Below are positions 9,893-18,065 of a stretch of DNA of 64,000 nucleotides, one piece after another. The stretch is from positions 2,127,501-2,191,500 of the forward strand of contig NZ_CP044011.1 of NCBI RefSeq assembly GCF_016864555.1, written 5' to 3'. Positions within the stretch are counted from its first letter, which is position 1. Each line of letters begins with the position of its first letter. Under the pieces are notes generated by a model that searched no databases, was not told the DNA's origin, and was given only the letters and a program-made list of their open reading frames with translations. A program made the translations under genes and the position numbers. This stretch comes from Sinorhizobium sp. BG8 (GTDB lineage: Bacteria > Pseudomonadota > Alphaproteobacteria > Rhizobiales > Rhizobiaceae).

Positions 9893-10801
9893 ATGACGAC
9901 CCCCACCTTTCTCCCTGTCCTTTCACCGCTGATGGTGGAGGACCAGGTTCGCGCGGCACTTTCCGAGGATCTCGGCCGGGCTGGCGACATCACCAGCCAG
10001 GCGACGATCTCCCCTGACATGGTGGCGACGGCCGAGCTGAACTCGCGCGAGGACGGTGTCGTCGCCGGGATCGAGCTGGCACGGGCGGCTTTCCGGCTCA
10101 TGGATCCGACCATCCGGTTCGAGGCCTTCGTGCGTGATGGGGACAAGGTTTCGCCGGGCGCAATGATTGCCCGCGTGTCGGGTCCGGCGCGCGCCATTCT
10201 GTCGGCCGAACGAGTTGCCCTGAACTTCCTGATGCACCTCTCTGGCGTCGCGTCCTATACCGCCCGTTTCGCAGCCGAAATCGCGCACACCTCCGCCAAG
10301 GTGTGTTGCACCCGCAAGACGCTGCCGGGCCTGAGGGCTCTTGAGAAATACGCCGTGCGGATGGGCGGCGGCTCCTCCCACCGCTATGGCCTCGACGATG
10401 CGATCCTGATCAAGGACAACCACATCGCCGTTTCGGGTGGCGTCGCCGGTGCCATTGCCGCCGCCCGCGCCTTTGCAGGGCATCTGGTGAAGGTGGAGGT
10501 GGAGGTTTCCACGCTCGAGGAACTCGAGGAAGCCCTCGAGGCAGTGCCAGACGTGATCCTTCTCGACAACATGGGCCCGGAGATCCTGCGCCGTGCGGTG
10601 GAGATCAACAGGGACTGTGCCGGGCTCACCGAGGAGACCTATGCCGTCGACGTGCGCCGCGTGAAGCTGGAGGCATCCGGCAACGTCAACATCTCCACGG
10701 TGCGCGCCATCGCCGAGACAGGGGTGGACTACATCTCCACCTCCAAGATCACCATGGCGGCGCCGACGCTCGATATCGGTCTCGACATCGCCCTGGCGTA
10801 A
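9893..10801 (+). CDS. nadC: Nicotinate-nucleotide pyrophosphorylase (carboxylating)
   Basis: A 302-residue quinolinate phosphoribosyltransferase that converts quinolinate and PRPP to nicotinate mononucleotide, CO2 and PPi. The signature stretches are present: LNFLMHLSGVAS, TRKTLPGLRALEKYAV followed by GGGSSHRYGL (substrate and PRPP binding), IKDNHIAVSGG, VEVEVSTLEE, ILLDNMGPE, EASGNVNISTV and DYISTSKITM. It is last of nadABC, so quinolinate made by NadB and NadA is used immediately. ATG 9893 gives a full-length product. Confidence 0.97.
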   Translation: MTTPTFLPVLSPLMVEDQVRAALSEDLGRAGDITSQATISPDMVATAELNSREDGVVAGIELARAAFRLMDPTIRFEAFVRDGDKVSPGAMIARVSGPARAILSAERVALNFLMHLSGVASYTARFAAEIAHTSAKVCCTRKTLPGLRALEKYAVRMGGGSSHRYGLDDAILIKDNHIAVSGGVAGAIAAARAFAGHLVKVEVEVSTLEELEEALEAVPDVILLDNMGPEILRRAVEINRDCAGLTEETYAVDVRRVKLEASGNVNISTVRAIAETGVDYISTSKITMAAPTLDIGLDIALA

Positions 10802-10871
10802 TAGAGAGGCGTCCCCGCAGCGCCTGGAGCCATGATCCGCTCGATCGCCGGTTTGCCGTGAGGGGACTAGT

Positions 10872-10900
10872 CGCGGGGAATTCCTCCGGAACACCCCGCG
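10872..10900 (+). terminator. Hairpin after nadC
   Basis: CGCGGGG pairs with CCCCGCG, and inside this TTCC pairs with GGAA, giving a two-part stem about 70 bases after the nadC stop and 45 before sodC. It has no T tract, so it may be a Rho-assisted end or an mRNA-stabilising structure. Confidence 0.4.
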
Positions 10901-10945
10901 CGCCCATGCGTTGCGCCTTGCAACAACCGCAGGGAAGGATGTTTT

Positions 10946-11464
10946 ATGCTCAGAACAACTGTGATTTTTACCGCGGCCGCATTGGCTTGCACGCTTTCTC
11001 CGGCAGTCGCCCAGCAGCAGTCGGAAAGCGCCACAGCCGAATTCCTCGGGCGCTCGGGGACGGAGGCGGGACGGGCGACGCTGAGTTCGGGACGCGATGG
11101 TGTCCTGTTCGAGATCGAGATCACCGGCATGCCGGTGCGCAAATGGGTGGCGGTTCATATCCACGAGCACGGCGCGTGCGACCCGACGACCGGACACGAG
11201 TCTGCCGGCGGCCATTTCAACCCCGGCTCCAAGGAGCATGGATTTCTCGCCGCCAACGGCCCGCATGCGGGTGACATGCCCAACCAGTATGTCGGCGATG
11301 ACGGCGTGCTGCGCGCGCAGATATTCAACGGCGCGGTCCAGCTGGATGACAAAGACCTTGGCGTCCGCGGCCGGGCGCTGGTCGTTCACGCCGGATTCGA
11401 CGACTACCGGACCGGGCCCTCGGGTGGCGCGGGCGACCGGCTGGCATGCGCGGTGATCAAGTAG
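10946..11464 (+). CDS. sodC: Periplasmic Cu,Zn superoxide dismutase
   Basis: A 172-residue exported enzyme dismutating superoxide. A signal peptide (residues 1-22, cleavage after TLSPAVA) is followed by the Cu,Zn-SOD core: the metal-binding HIHEHGACDP, GGHFNP and HGFLAANGPHAGDMPN with Zn ligands including Asp, and the C-terminal VVHAGFDDY with a Cu-ligand His, then the substrate-guiding Arg and disulfide Cys in GAGDRLACAVI. It is a typical length for bacterial SodC. GGGAAGG lies upstream of the ATG. It is convergent with nadQ, whose stop is 19 bases away. Confidence 0.95.
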   Translation: MLRTTVIFTAAALACTLSPAVAQQQSESATAEFLGRSGTEAGRATLSSGRDGVLFEIEITGMPVRKWVAVHIHEHGACDPTTGHESAGGHFNPGSKEHGFLAANGPHAGDMPNQYVGDDGVLRAQIFNGAVQLDDKDLGVRGRALVVHAGFDDYRTGPSGGAGDRLACAVIK

Positions 11465-11483
11465 AGCCTGCCTCCGGGAAGCG

Positions 11484-12449
11484 TCAACGGCCGCCGAGTT
11501 TCAGTCCCGGTGCGGGGCGCTCGTCGAGAATCTGCCGGCGGAAGCGGAAGAGGGCCGCAGGCCTTCCACCGGTCGCGGAGGTGGAGCCGCCTGTCGGTTC
11601 CACCAGTTCAGCGCCTTCCACGAGCCGGCGGAAATTCTGCTTGTGCAGATGGCGGCCGGAGATTGCCTCCACGGTCGCCTGAAGCTCGGTCAGCGTGAAC
11701 TCTGGCGCCATCATCTCGAAGATGACCGGCCGGTATTTGATCTTGCCCCGCAGTCGCGCCATGGCGGTCGCAACAATGCGCCGGTGGTCGTGACGCATTG
11801 CGACGCCAGGCCCCGGCTTTCCCGCGGGAGCCCACCCGTCGGTGACCGCTTCCGCCGCAAGACCTGCCTCGTAGAGCAGTTCGTAGCGTTCGAGCACCCG
11901 CTCTTCGTCCCAGGGGAAATCGTCCAGTCCGAAGGCGAGCCGCAAGCGTGTGCGTCGCGCCGGAAGGCGTTCGTCGAGTTGCGCCTCACGCGCCCAGGCG
12001 GAAAGGCCGGGTATGATCAACTGGTCGATCACGGCGGGGCGTCCCTGCCGCCAATCCTCCCAGGGAAGATAGGCATACCAGTCGCGCCAGCAGGCACCGG
12101 CTTCGGCGAGCTGTTCGTTCGCCTCCGCGTCCGTCCTCGTCAGCGCGAGGTAGCCGACGGAAACCATGTGGGTGCCTGCTTCTTTCGGCAGCTTCTGCCG
12201 TCCCCGGTCGCCGAACGTGTAGAGCTGCTCGATGTAGCCGAGCTTCAGCGCGGTCTGCTGTTCGACGCTCGCCCTGAGGCTGGTCTCGAAGGTCCGGTGC
12301 TGGTGGGCGTTGAATGGCCCGAAGGGCAGCGCATCCCTTTCGCCGTCCTTGCTCGCCACCACGAGAATGCGGGGCTGACGGTCGGAGATGGCGACGACCG
12401 CGGCATTGAGGCCGATTTCGACGGGAGCGCGCGTGGGTTCGGCGGTCAA
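11484..12449 (-). CDS. nadQ: NadQ-type transcriptional regulator of NAD synthesis (NUDIX-like plus winged helix)
   Basis: A 321-residue protein. Residues about 10-170 form a NUDIX-like domain (VEIGLNAAVVAIS, then FGPFNAHQHRTFETSLRASVEQQTAL); the hydrolase motif is eroded, with EQQT where REUXEEXGU is expected, so it probably binds rather than cleaves its ligand. The C-terminus resembles the winged helix of NrtR/NadQ proteins (FEMMAPEFTLTELQATVEAISGRHLHKQNFRRLVE). It matches the family annotated as the alphaproteobacterial NAD regulator and lies close to nadABC. The TTG at 12449 is chosen because GAGAGG sits six bases upstream and the phosphatase stop is just before; an ATG at 12497 would overlap that gene by 38 bases. 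Confidence 0.8.
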   Translation of the reverse strand: MTAEPTRAPVEIGLNAAVVAISDRQPRILVVASKDGERDALPFGPFNAHQHRTFETSLRASVEQQTALKLGYIEQLYTFGDRGRQKLPKEAGTHMVSVGYLALTRTDAEANEQLAEAGACWRDWYAYLPWEDWRQGRPAVIDQLIIPGLSAWAREAQLDERLPARRTRLRLAFGLDDFPWDEERVLERYELLYEAGLAAEAVTDGWAPAGKPGPGVAMRHDHRRIVATAMARLRGKIKYRPVIFEMMAPEFTLTELQATVEAISGRHLHKQNFRRLVEGAELVEPTGGSTSATGGRPAALFRFRRQILDERPAPGLKLGGR

Positions 12450-12459
12450 CGGCAGCCTC

Positions 12460-12993
12460 TCAGGTCGCTGGAAGGCTGAAGGGGCTGTCCCCGACATAGT
12501 CGGAACCGCGACCGATCGCGTTGACGGCAGCAACCAGCCGTCCGTTTCGCGCCAGCAGGGAATCGCCGATCGCCACCAGCCGCGCATTCGGCGTCGCCTG
12601 GGCGGAAGCGGCGCGCAACCGCAGCGCAAGTTCCCCGTCGTCCTGGTCCGGCGCAACCGCGAGCGCGACGATGAGGGCGGCGGCCGGCGAACGGGAGACG
12701 CCCATCATGCAATGGACGAGCAGGGGGGCGGTCCGGTCCCATGCGCGCGCGAAGGCGATGATCATCTCGACGTGCTCTTCCTGGGGCGCCACCAGATTGC
12801 CCGTCCCACCGAAGGTGATGTCGTTCATGCCGAGCGTCAGGTGCCGCTTGGCATCGATGACGCCGGGACGATGGAACCCCTGCTTCGGTGCAACGAGGCT
12901 CAGCATTTCCCGACAGCGGTGGCGCACGGCCATTTCCGCAATCTTTGTCAGAGGTGCGACGACGATCGTTCCAGTGAGTGGTGTGGCGTCCAT
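12460..12993 (-). CDS. Tyrosine/dual-specificity phosphatase-like protein
   Basis: A 177-residue cytosolic protein with the protein tyrosine phosphatase P-loop HCMMGVSRSP: Cys95 nucleophile and Arg101 (C-x5-R), with a possible general acid Asp58 in MNDIT. It has no signal peptide or membrane segment. It sits between the HD hydrolase (two-base gap) and nadQ, all on the same strand, so it is almost certainly co-transcribed and perhaps translationally coupled. Bacterial members of this small PTP group act on phosphotyrosine, phosphoinositide or nucleotide-like substrates; the substrate here is unknown, but the context hints at a role near NAD or nucleotide metabolism. Confidence 0.85.
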   Translation of the reverse strand: MDATPLTGTIVVAPLTKIAEMAVRHRCREMLSLVAPKQGFHRPGVIDAKRHLTLGMNDITFGGTGNLVAPQEEHVEMIIAFARAWDRTAPLLVHCMMGVSRSPAAALIVALAVAPDQDDGELALRLRAASAQATPNARLVAIGDSLLARNGRLVAAVNAIGRGSDYVGDSPFSLPAT

Positions 12994-12995
12994 GG

Positions 12996-13625
12996 TCAGG
13001 CCCTCGCGGCAGTCCGTTTGCGTTCCGCCTCCAGATCCGCAAAGCGTTCGGCAAACCTGCGCTGGGCCTCCACCGCCGGCACCGGATCGATTTCTATCAT
13101 GTCGAGCGTGATGCCGCGGGGTTCGCCGAAGAAGCGGATCGCCTCGGGGCGCGAAAAGCCTGCGAGTTCCGTCGCCTCGAAGAAGGCGGCGATCTGGTCG
13201 GCCTTCTTGATCTTGTCCTTGAGCGTGCGCGGCATGCTCGAAGGCAGGCCGAAGCGAAGGTGGATGGCGGCTTCGAGGCGCTTCTCCACCGTCTTGTAGC
13301 CGCCGCCGACGACCGCCTTGAAGGGGGAGATCATGTCTCCGATCACATATTCCGGCGCGTCGTGCAGCAGCGCGAACAGCCGCTCGTCGGGACCGCAGCG
13401 ATTGAGGCGCTGGAAGATTTCCTCCACGACGAGACAGTGCTGCGCGACGGAAAAGGCATGGTCACCGCGTGTCTGGCCGTTCCAGCGGGCCACGCGCGCA
13501 AGACCGTGGGCAATATCGGTCAACTCGACGTCGAGAGGTGAGGGGTCGAGCAGGTCCAGCCGCCTGCCGGACAGCATCCGCTGCCAGGCGCGAGGTTCCT
13601 TGCGGACGCGCGTCTCGCTGCTCAT
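12996..13625 (-). CDS. HD-domain hydrolase (YfbR-like)
   Basis: A 209-residue protein with a metal-dependent HD phosphohydrolase core: His56 in RGDHAFSVAQHC, the HD doublet at residues 88-89 in LFALLHDAPEY, and Asp97 in IGDMISPFK. This order resembles YfbR-type 5'-deoxynucleotidases. The ATG at 13625 overlaps the ygfZ stop as ATGA, with GAGGT upstream, pointing to translational coupling. It is followed two bases later by the phosphatase gene. A nucleotide monophosphate substrate is plausible but not shown. Confidence 0.85.
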   Translation of the reverse strand: MSSETRVRKEPRAWQRMLSGRRLDLLDPSPLDVELTDIAHGLARVARWNGQTRGDHAFSVAQHCLVVEEIFQRLNRCGPDERLFALLHDAPEYVIGDMISPFKAVVGGGYKTVEKRLEAAIHLRFGLPSSMPRTLKDKIKKADQIAAFFEATELAGFSRPEAIRFFGEPRGITLDMIEIDPVPAVEAQRRFAERFADLEAERKRTAARA

Positions 13626-14467
13626 GAGCCCGGGACCTCGCTTGCGTCCTGTGGGAACGACAGCCCGGACCATTCCGGCAGCATGACGATCGCCGGCACT
13701 CCGTCCGCGGTGATCTCCGATCCGGCGGCCAGCGCATCCGCAACCCGGTCTATGCGAACGATCGCAAGGGCCTTGTCGCCGACGACCGTTCCAAGTGCGC
13801 CGAGGGGTTTGCCCCCGGCGAGAAGTTCCGTGCCCGTTGGCGGAAGAACGCCAGCTCCTGCCACGATGACCGGGCGTTTGCGCGCCGTTCCGCGGTGGTG
13901 CATGCGCGAGATCACCTCCTGGCCGACATAGCAGCCCTTGCGAAACGAAAGTCCGCCGGTCAGGTCGAGCAGGACGTCATGCGGAAAGGCATCGGAAAGG
14001 TCGAAATCCCGACCGGATTCCGGGATGCCGCACGCAATCCTGAGGGCGTCGTATTCGCCGGCCGGATCACTGCCGCCAGCGCCGGGCCGGCGCCGGACCT
14101 GGATCCCGGCCTTCGCGAAACGGCTGTCCTCGGCGCCTTCGGCCGGCGCCGCTTCACCCCAGCTGACCGCCGCCTCCGATACGTCGCTCGCAGCAATCTC
14201 GACGGCTGCCCTGAGCTTGTACATGGAAAGCCTCTTGATGAGGCCGTCGCGCTGATCCGCACTGGTCTCGAGGAGAAAGCCGTCGCCCTCGCGCACGATC
14301 AGGAAGTCGAACAGAATTTTCCCCTGCGGCGTCAGCAGCGCGCCGGGACGTATCTCGGATGCCGCCATTCCGGGAAGGTCGGTGGTGATCAGCGCCTGGA
14401 GAAAGTCTTCGGCATCCTTGCCGGAAACGGTGAGGAAGGCGCGGCCTGTCAGGGTCACAGAGGGCAT
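13622..14467 (-). CDS. ygfZ: YgfZ/GcvT family folate-binding protein
   Basis: A 281-residue member of the YgfZ (IBA57) family, folate-dependent proteins that help maintain certain Fe-S enzymes, including the tRNA-modifying MiaB. The diagnostic motif KGCYVGQEVISRMHHRG lies at residues 177-193 with the conserved Cys179; the N-terminus TGRAFLTVSGKDAEDFLQALITTD is typical of the GcvT-like fold. It is the first gene of ygfZ-HD-PTP-nadQ, and its stop overlaps the next start by ATGA. NadA in this window is itself a [4Fe-4S] enzyme, a possible functional link (inference). Confidence 0.9.
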   Translation of the reverse strand: MPSVTLTGRAFLTVSGKDAEDFLQALITTDLPGMAASEIRPGALLTPQGKILFDFLIVREGDGFLLETSADQRDGLIKRLSMYKLRAAVEIAASDVSEAAVSWGEAAPAEGAEDSRFAKAGIQVRRRPGAGGSDPAGEYDALRIACGIPESGRDFDLSDAFPHDVLLDLTGGLSFRKGCYVGQEVISRMHHRGTARKRPVIVAGAGVLPPTGTELLAGGKPLGALGTVVGDKALAIVRIDRVADALAAGSEITADGVPAIVMLPEWSGLSFPQDASEVPGS

Positions 14468-14581
14468 TGTTCCATCCGGGGATTGCGCCGCCCGAACGGT
14501 GTACGAGCCGGCGTGTCATTCAGTCCGAAGATGGGATCACAGGTAGAACGCCGCCAGCCCTTTCGCAAGCGGCCGACTGTG

Positions 14582-15340
14582 CTAATCGCCTGCCACGAAG
14601 AATTTCCACTGGCCATCCGGCGTGATGCCGATGCGGTAGAAATTGTAGCTCCCGAATTCCTGCATGTCAGCGTAGTCACCGGCGGTAACGATCCGCAGCA
14701 GTTCCACCTTTTCGGGCGGCGAAAGCGAGCCGAGCGCCTTCTCGGCGAAGTAAGGCCAGACATACATCTCGTTCGGCGTGCCGGCATCGACTCGCACGAA
14801 TCCGGTCGCAAGCACGTCGAGGAGGATCGCGAGGATCTCGTTGCCTTCCGTGTCTCCGGACAAGCCCTTCAGCGTCTCGACCGGCTCGTCGGTCGTCTCG
14901 ACCACGCTGACCTGGGTCTGGGTCGGTCCCTTGCCGAGCAGGGGGCGAATCCGCTCGATGTCGCCCGATGCAGCCGCCTCGACGATGAGTTCGCGCATGC
15001 GGCGCACCGGTTCCGGCGCCTTGTTTATGTCGTAGAGGACTTCGACCGGGACGTCCGGCTCGTCGGAATCCTCTTCGATATCGGTGGTTGGCTGCGTCTC
15101 GGCCGAATCGCCGTTGCGCACCAGCGGATCCGGCATCGGAAGCTGAAGCGGGTCAGAATCGTCGTCCTTCTGCGCGGGCTCGTCCTTGCTCGAGTCGCCG
15201 GTCGACTGGCCCGGGATCTGCTTCAGCTCGCTGAGCGCGAAGGCGGTGTGGGGAAAGGCGGTAATGGAAAGGGTAAGGAGCGCGGCGATAGACAATGCGC
15301 TGCTGCTGACCAGCCGTCTGCGGTTAGATGACCTGTGCAT
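14582..15340 (-). CDS. Exported hypothetical protein
   Basis: A 252-residue protein with a clear signal peptide (basic RRRLVSSSAL, a hydrophobic core, ending AFA near residue 35), then an acidic Ser/Asp/Glu-rich low-complexity stretch to about residue 85, and a folded C-terminal half ending FYRIGITPDGQWKFFVAGD. No catalytic motif is seen. Upstream is GGAAAG. It looks like one of the conserved periplasmic proteins of Rhizobiaceae, but I cannot name a family or function. It shares strand and close spacing with the following small gene at 15359-15637. Confidence 0.75.
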   Translation of the reverse strand: MHRSSNRRRLVSSSALSIAALLTLSITAFPHTAFALSELKQIPGQSTGDSSKDEPAQKDDDSDPLQLPMPDPLVRNGDSAETQPTTDIEEDSDEPDVPVEVLYDINKAPEPVRRMRELIVEAAASGDIERIRPLLGKGPTQTQVSVVETTDEPVETLKGLSGDTEGNEILAILLDVLATGFVRVDAGTPNEMYVWPYFAEKALGSLSPPEKVELLRIVTAGDYADMQEFGSYNFYRIGITPDGQWKFFVAGD

Positions 15341-15358
15341 GAGCCGGGTCTTTCCAGT

Positions 15359-15637
15359 CTATTGCAGGGTCCGTTCGGGAGAAAACTCACCTGCAAGCAT
15401 GCGTTCGCGAAGCGAATTGAGCATCGCTTCCGCACCATCCTCGCCGTGCATGCGGATCGTTTCCCGCATAGCCAGCGCGATCGCCGCATCGGCAATGATC
15501 TCCGGCTCTATCCCGTCTGCCATGCCGTCCGCCCAGGCTTCGTTCTGATGCTCGAGTGCAGCCTGCATCTTCTCGTGAACGATCATGTCGTCGATATCGT
15601 TGAGGCTCGGTTCCATTATACGATCCATGCGCGGCAT
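15359..15637 (-). CDS. Small conserved hypothetical protein
   Basis: A 92-residue acidic, mostly alpha-helical soluble protein (DDMIVHEKMQAALEHQNEAWADGM, then EIIADAAIALAMRETIRMHGEDGAEAMLNSLRERM). It has no Cys, signal peptide or membrane segment. It ends 18 bases before the next gene on the same strand, suggesting a two-gene unit. A start at the second or third Met is also possible. Function unknown. Confidence 0.65.
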   Translation of the reverse strand: MPRMDRIMEPSLNDIDDMIVHEKMQAALEHQNEAWADGMADGIEPEIIADAAIALAMRETIRMHGEDGAEAMLNSLRERMLAGEFSPERTLQ

Positions 15638-15721
15638 TCAGTTCTTTACCAGTCTGTTAACGACCTTAGCAGCCTTTTCCCAAAACGACACGGGGTCCGG
15701 CGAAAACAGGTTAATTATTCG

Positions 15722-16165
15722 CTAATTTCCGAATCTGGCAGTAATTTCTGAGGCAAGTGTTGCACCTTCGTTACGGTATTTCTCTTCTGCGACAACGGCC
15801 GGTCGCGTGCAAGTGGTATAGACGGATGCAAACGACCGATATCCACGGTTGAACGAGGCCGTGAGCCTTTCCTTCCGCTTCGGCTGCTCGTGAGTCTCGA
15901 GTTCGATGAGGCGCTCCATCGACCGGCGCCAGGCGTCCTCGCCCTCCTTCACGCAGAGGTTTCTGAGGTAGTGGACCGCGCCCAGGATCTCGGCGAGCCG
16001 TTCCAGCCGGGCGTCATACGCCGTTTCCTTTTCCTCGACGACGGGTGGAGTGACGTTCTCGGGCGTAGCGGGTTTCGTCTCCTGCGCCAGGGCGCCGGAG
16101 GCGATCCACGAAGCGCAGAAGAACAGGCCCTGGCACGTCCGGGCGAGGCGCGAGACGGTCTTCAT
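15722..16165 (-). CDS. TIGR02301-type exported protein
   Basis: A 147-residue protein with a signal peptide (residues 1-27, ending SGALAQ) and a compact helical domain with two conserved Cys, in HYLRNLCVKEGEDAWRRSMERLIELE and ASVYTTCTRPAV. This pattern matches the TIGR02301 family of uncharacterised alphaproteobacterial exported proteins. Its ribosome binding site overlaps the stop of the preceding NUDIX gene (GATTGAGGTAACGG before ATG), so the two are probably translated as a unit. Function unknown. Confidence 0.8.
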   Translation of the reverse strand: MKTVSRLARTCQGLFFCASWIASGALAQETKPATPENVTPPVVEEKETAYDARLERLAEILGAVHYLRNLCVKEGEDAWRRSMERLIELETHEQPKRKERLTASFNRGYRSFASVYTTCTRPAVVAEEKYRNEGATLASEITARFGN

Positions 16166-16168
16166 CCG

Positions 16169-16627
16169 TTACCTCAATCCCGCGCGGTGATAAGGGCCGG
16201 GCAGGGCATCGATTCGGTCGTTTTCCAGCCTGAGGATGCAATCGCGGACGCTTTCCGGAGCAGGCAGTGCGGCGATTTCGGCAGCCGTGTACCATCCGAG
16301 CTCCGCCGCGTCGTCGGCCGCGGTCGCCACAGCGTCGTCATCCGCCTCGACCCGGAACACGGAGAGCAGGAACCGGCGCGATGCCGGGCCCGCGCTCGCT
16401 TCGCCCGGAATATCGTAGGTCGCGAAAAGGCGGGGATTGTGCACCGTTACACCCGTTTCCTCCAGCATCTCCCGAATAGCCGTCTCCTCCGGCGTTTCGC
16501 CTGGTTCGCCTCGCCCGCCGGGAAAGGCATACATGTCGGCTGCGGGCGGGTTTCGTCGCCGCACGAGCAGGTAGCGGCCATCGCGTTCGAGGATGGCCGA
16601 GGAAGCGGGAACGACGGTCTGCTGCAT
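16169..16627 (-). CDS. NUDIX hydrolase
   Basis: A 152-residue hydrolase of nucleoside-diphosphate-X compounds. The NUDIX box is intact: GGRGEPGETPEETAIREM followed by LEETGV supplies the catalytic Glu residues of GX5EX7REUXEEXGU. The N-terminus (VVPASSAILERDGRYLLVRR) and the following PPAADMYAFPGG are typical of the ADP-ribose/NADH pyrophosphatase-like branch. The ATG at 16627 is used; a TTG at 16669 would extend it by 14 residues. It is divergent from the SRAP gene with a short promoter region between, and directly upstream of the TIGR02301 gene. Confidence 0.85.
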   Translation of the reverse strand: MQQTVVPASSAILERDGRYLLVRRRNPPAADMYAFPGGRGEPGETPEETAIREMLEETGVTVHNPRLFATYDIPGEASAGPASRRFLLSVFRVEADDDAVATAADDAAELGWYTAAEIAALPAPESVRDCILRLENDRIDALPGPYHRAGLR

Positions 16628-16686
16628 GACGAATCCGTTTGGCGCGCTTGATTGACCCCTTATAGGCAAAATGCGATGACAAGGCC

Positions 16687-17457
16687 ATGTGTGGACGTTT
16701 TGCTTTGACGGCGCCCCCGGAGCGTGTGGCGGATTTCCTGGGGGTGGTCGACCTCGAGGACTTTCCGGCCCGCTATAACATCGCGCCCACCCAGCCGATT
16801 CTCGTGGTGATCTCGGGCGACCGCCCGCAGGCGGGGAGCAACCTTCCCGACCGAAAGACTCTTCTTGTCCGGTGGGGCCTCACCCCGTCCTGGGTCAAGG
16901 ATCCCGCGAGCTTTCCGCTTCTCATCAACGCTCGCGCCGATACCGCGATCGGCAAGGCGTCGTTTCGCGCAGCGATGCGCCATCGCCGCATTCTCATTCC
17001 CGCTTCCGGTTTCTATGAATGGCATCGCCCGGCAAAGGGCACCGGCGAGAAGTCGCAGGCGTATTGGATCAGGCCGAGGAATGGTGAGGTAGTTGCCTTT
17101 GCCGGCCTGATGGAGACCTGGTCGTCCGCTGACGGATCGGAGGTGGATACGGGGGCAATCCTGACCACCGACGCCAATTCGGCGATTGCGCCTGTCCACG
17201 ATCGCATGCCGGTGGTCATCCGCCCGGAAGACTTCGCCCGTTGGCTGGATTGCAAAACCCAGGAGCCGCGCGAGGTGGCGGACCTGCTGTCGCCGGTAGA
17301 GGACGATTTCTTCGAGGCCGTGCCGGTATCGGACCGGGTCAACAAGGTGGCCAATGTCGGTCCCGATCTGCAGGTGCCCGTCGAGGTCAAGGCCCTGAAG
17401 CCCACCGAGGATCCCGCCGCCAAGGCGAAGGGCGGCAGTCAGCTTTCGCTCTTCTAG
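16687..17457 (+). CDS. SOS response-associated peptidase (YedK/HMCES, SRAP family)
   Basis: A 256-residue SRAP-domain protein that crosslinks to abasic sites in single-stranded DNA and shields them. Met1 is followed directly by the catalytic Cys2 in MCGRFAL; other active-site motifs are NIAPTQP, RWGLTPSW, NARADT, ASGFYEWH (Glu) and PVHDRMPV (His). A basic C-terminus ends SQLSLF. Because the active Cys must be residue 2 after Met removal, the start at 16687 is certain. No obvious alphaproteobacterial LexA box (GTTC-N7-GTTC) is seen upstream. Confidence 0.95.
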   Translation: MCGRFALTAPPERVADFLGVVDLEDFPARYNIAPTQPILVVISGDRPQAGSNLPDRKTLLVRWGLTPSWVKDPASFPLLINARADTAIGKASFRAAMRHRRILIPASGFYEWHRPAKGTGEKSQAYWIRPRNGEVVAFAGLMETWSSADGSEVDTGAILTTDANSAIAPVHDRMPVVIRPEDFARWLDCKTQEPREVADLLSPVEDDFFEAVPVSDRVNKVANVGPDLQVPVEVKALKPTEDPAAKAKGGSQLSLF

Positions 17458-17636
17458 CGTATTTTCCCCGGGCTGAACCTTGTACCGGACCGCGCCATCC
17501 GAATTCGTAGCACGCGCAATCTGATACCGCGTGGCCTGCGCCGTACGATCCCGGCCTGCCGTTCGAAGGCTCGCTTCGGTTTAAGCCAAGGCTCGTACCG
17601 GGGATCAGGCCCCGGTCGCTCGCCTTGTGTCTGTTG

Positions 17637-17822
17637 TCAGCTGTAGCAATCCTGCAAGCCGGGCGGGATATCCCGCTCGTTGCCGTCGCTTTCGCGATCG
17701 GGCTTGCGCTGTGACGCAGCTGCAAGAACGGCCCTCAGTCCGACCGGTTTGTATTGTTCGGCCAGATCGTCACGCTTCTCTTGGCTGTGCCAGGAGTTGC
17801 GCTTGTCTTCGTTAATGAACAT
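17637..17822 (-). CDS. Small protein with QYxPxGLxAVLAAA core (paralog A)
   Basis: A 61-residue protein whose start has an excellent site (GGAAGGAGAAAG before ATG). Charged residues 1-20 lead to an EQYKPVGLRAVLAAASQRK core at about residues 23-41, then a polar tail with one Cys. The core matches that of the tiny protein at 18066-18209 at 13 of 19 positions, so the two are related. The sequence upstream of it is clearly more AT-rich than the rest of the window. No family name or function is recognised. Confidence 0.65.
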   Translation of the reverse strand: MFINEDKRNSWHSQEKRDDLAEQYKPVGLRAVLAAASQRKPDRESDGNERDIPPGLQDCYS

Positions 17823-18009
17823 TAACTTTCTCCTTCCGCACTCTAACAATGAAGGCATCATTGTTGTTCATTGCGAAGAACATACAGGCAAGTATTGTTC
17901 AAAATCTGCTGGAAACCTGACGATAGTCTGGAAAAAATCAGAACTTTGCGGCAGTTCCATCAACAAATATTACATTCGTTCATAAAACATGGGTGACGAG
18001 TGGAAATAA

Positions 18010-18032
18010 AAAGGCCGGTCAAGCCGGCCTTT
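18010..18032 (-). terminator. Rho-independent terminator after small protein B
   Basis: A nine-base stem AAAGGCCGG/CCGGCCTTT with a five-base loop, followed on the minus strand by a T-rich run (TTTTTATTT). It lies 33 bases after the stop of the 47-residue protein, ideal for terminating it before the AT-rich spacer and the next minus-strand small gene. Confidence 0.85.
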
Positions 18033-18065
18033 GAGGTCTCGCGATGCGGTGCATCGAACGGCGTC

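Noticed and set aside
10944-10952. TTATGCTCA half-site of the nadA palindrome at the sodC start
   Set aside because: Only one half is present and it overlaps the start codon; most likely chance.
17597-17616. ACCGGGG/CCCCGGT hairpin beyond the 61-residue small gene
   Set aside because: Good stem but no T tract and its spacing does not clearly serve any gene; not called a terminator.
17868-17910. GAACATAC...GTATTGTTC inverted repeat before small protein A, as a LexA site
   Set aside because: Alphaproteobacterial LexA uses direct GTTC-N7-GTTC repeats; this is inverted, so not assigned.
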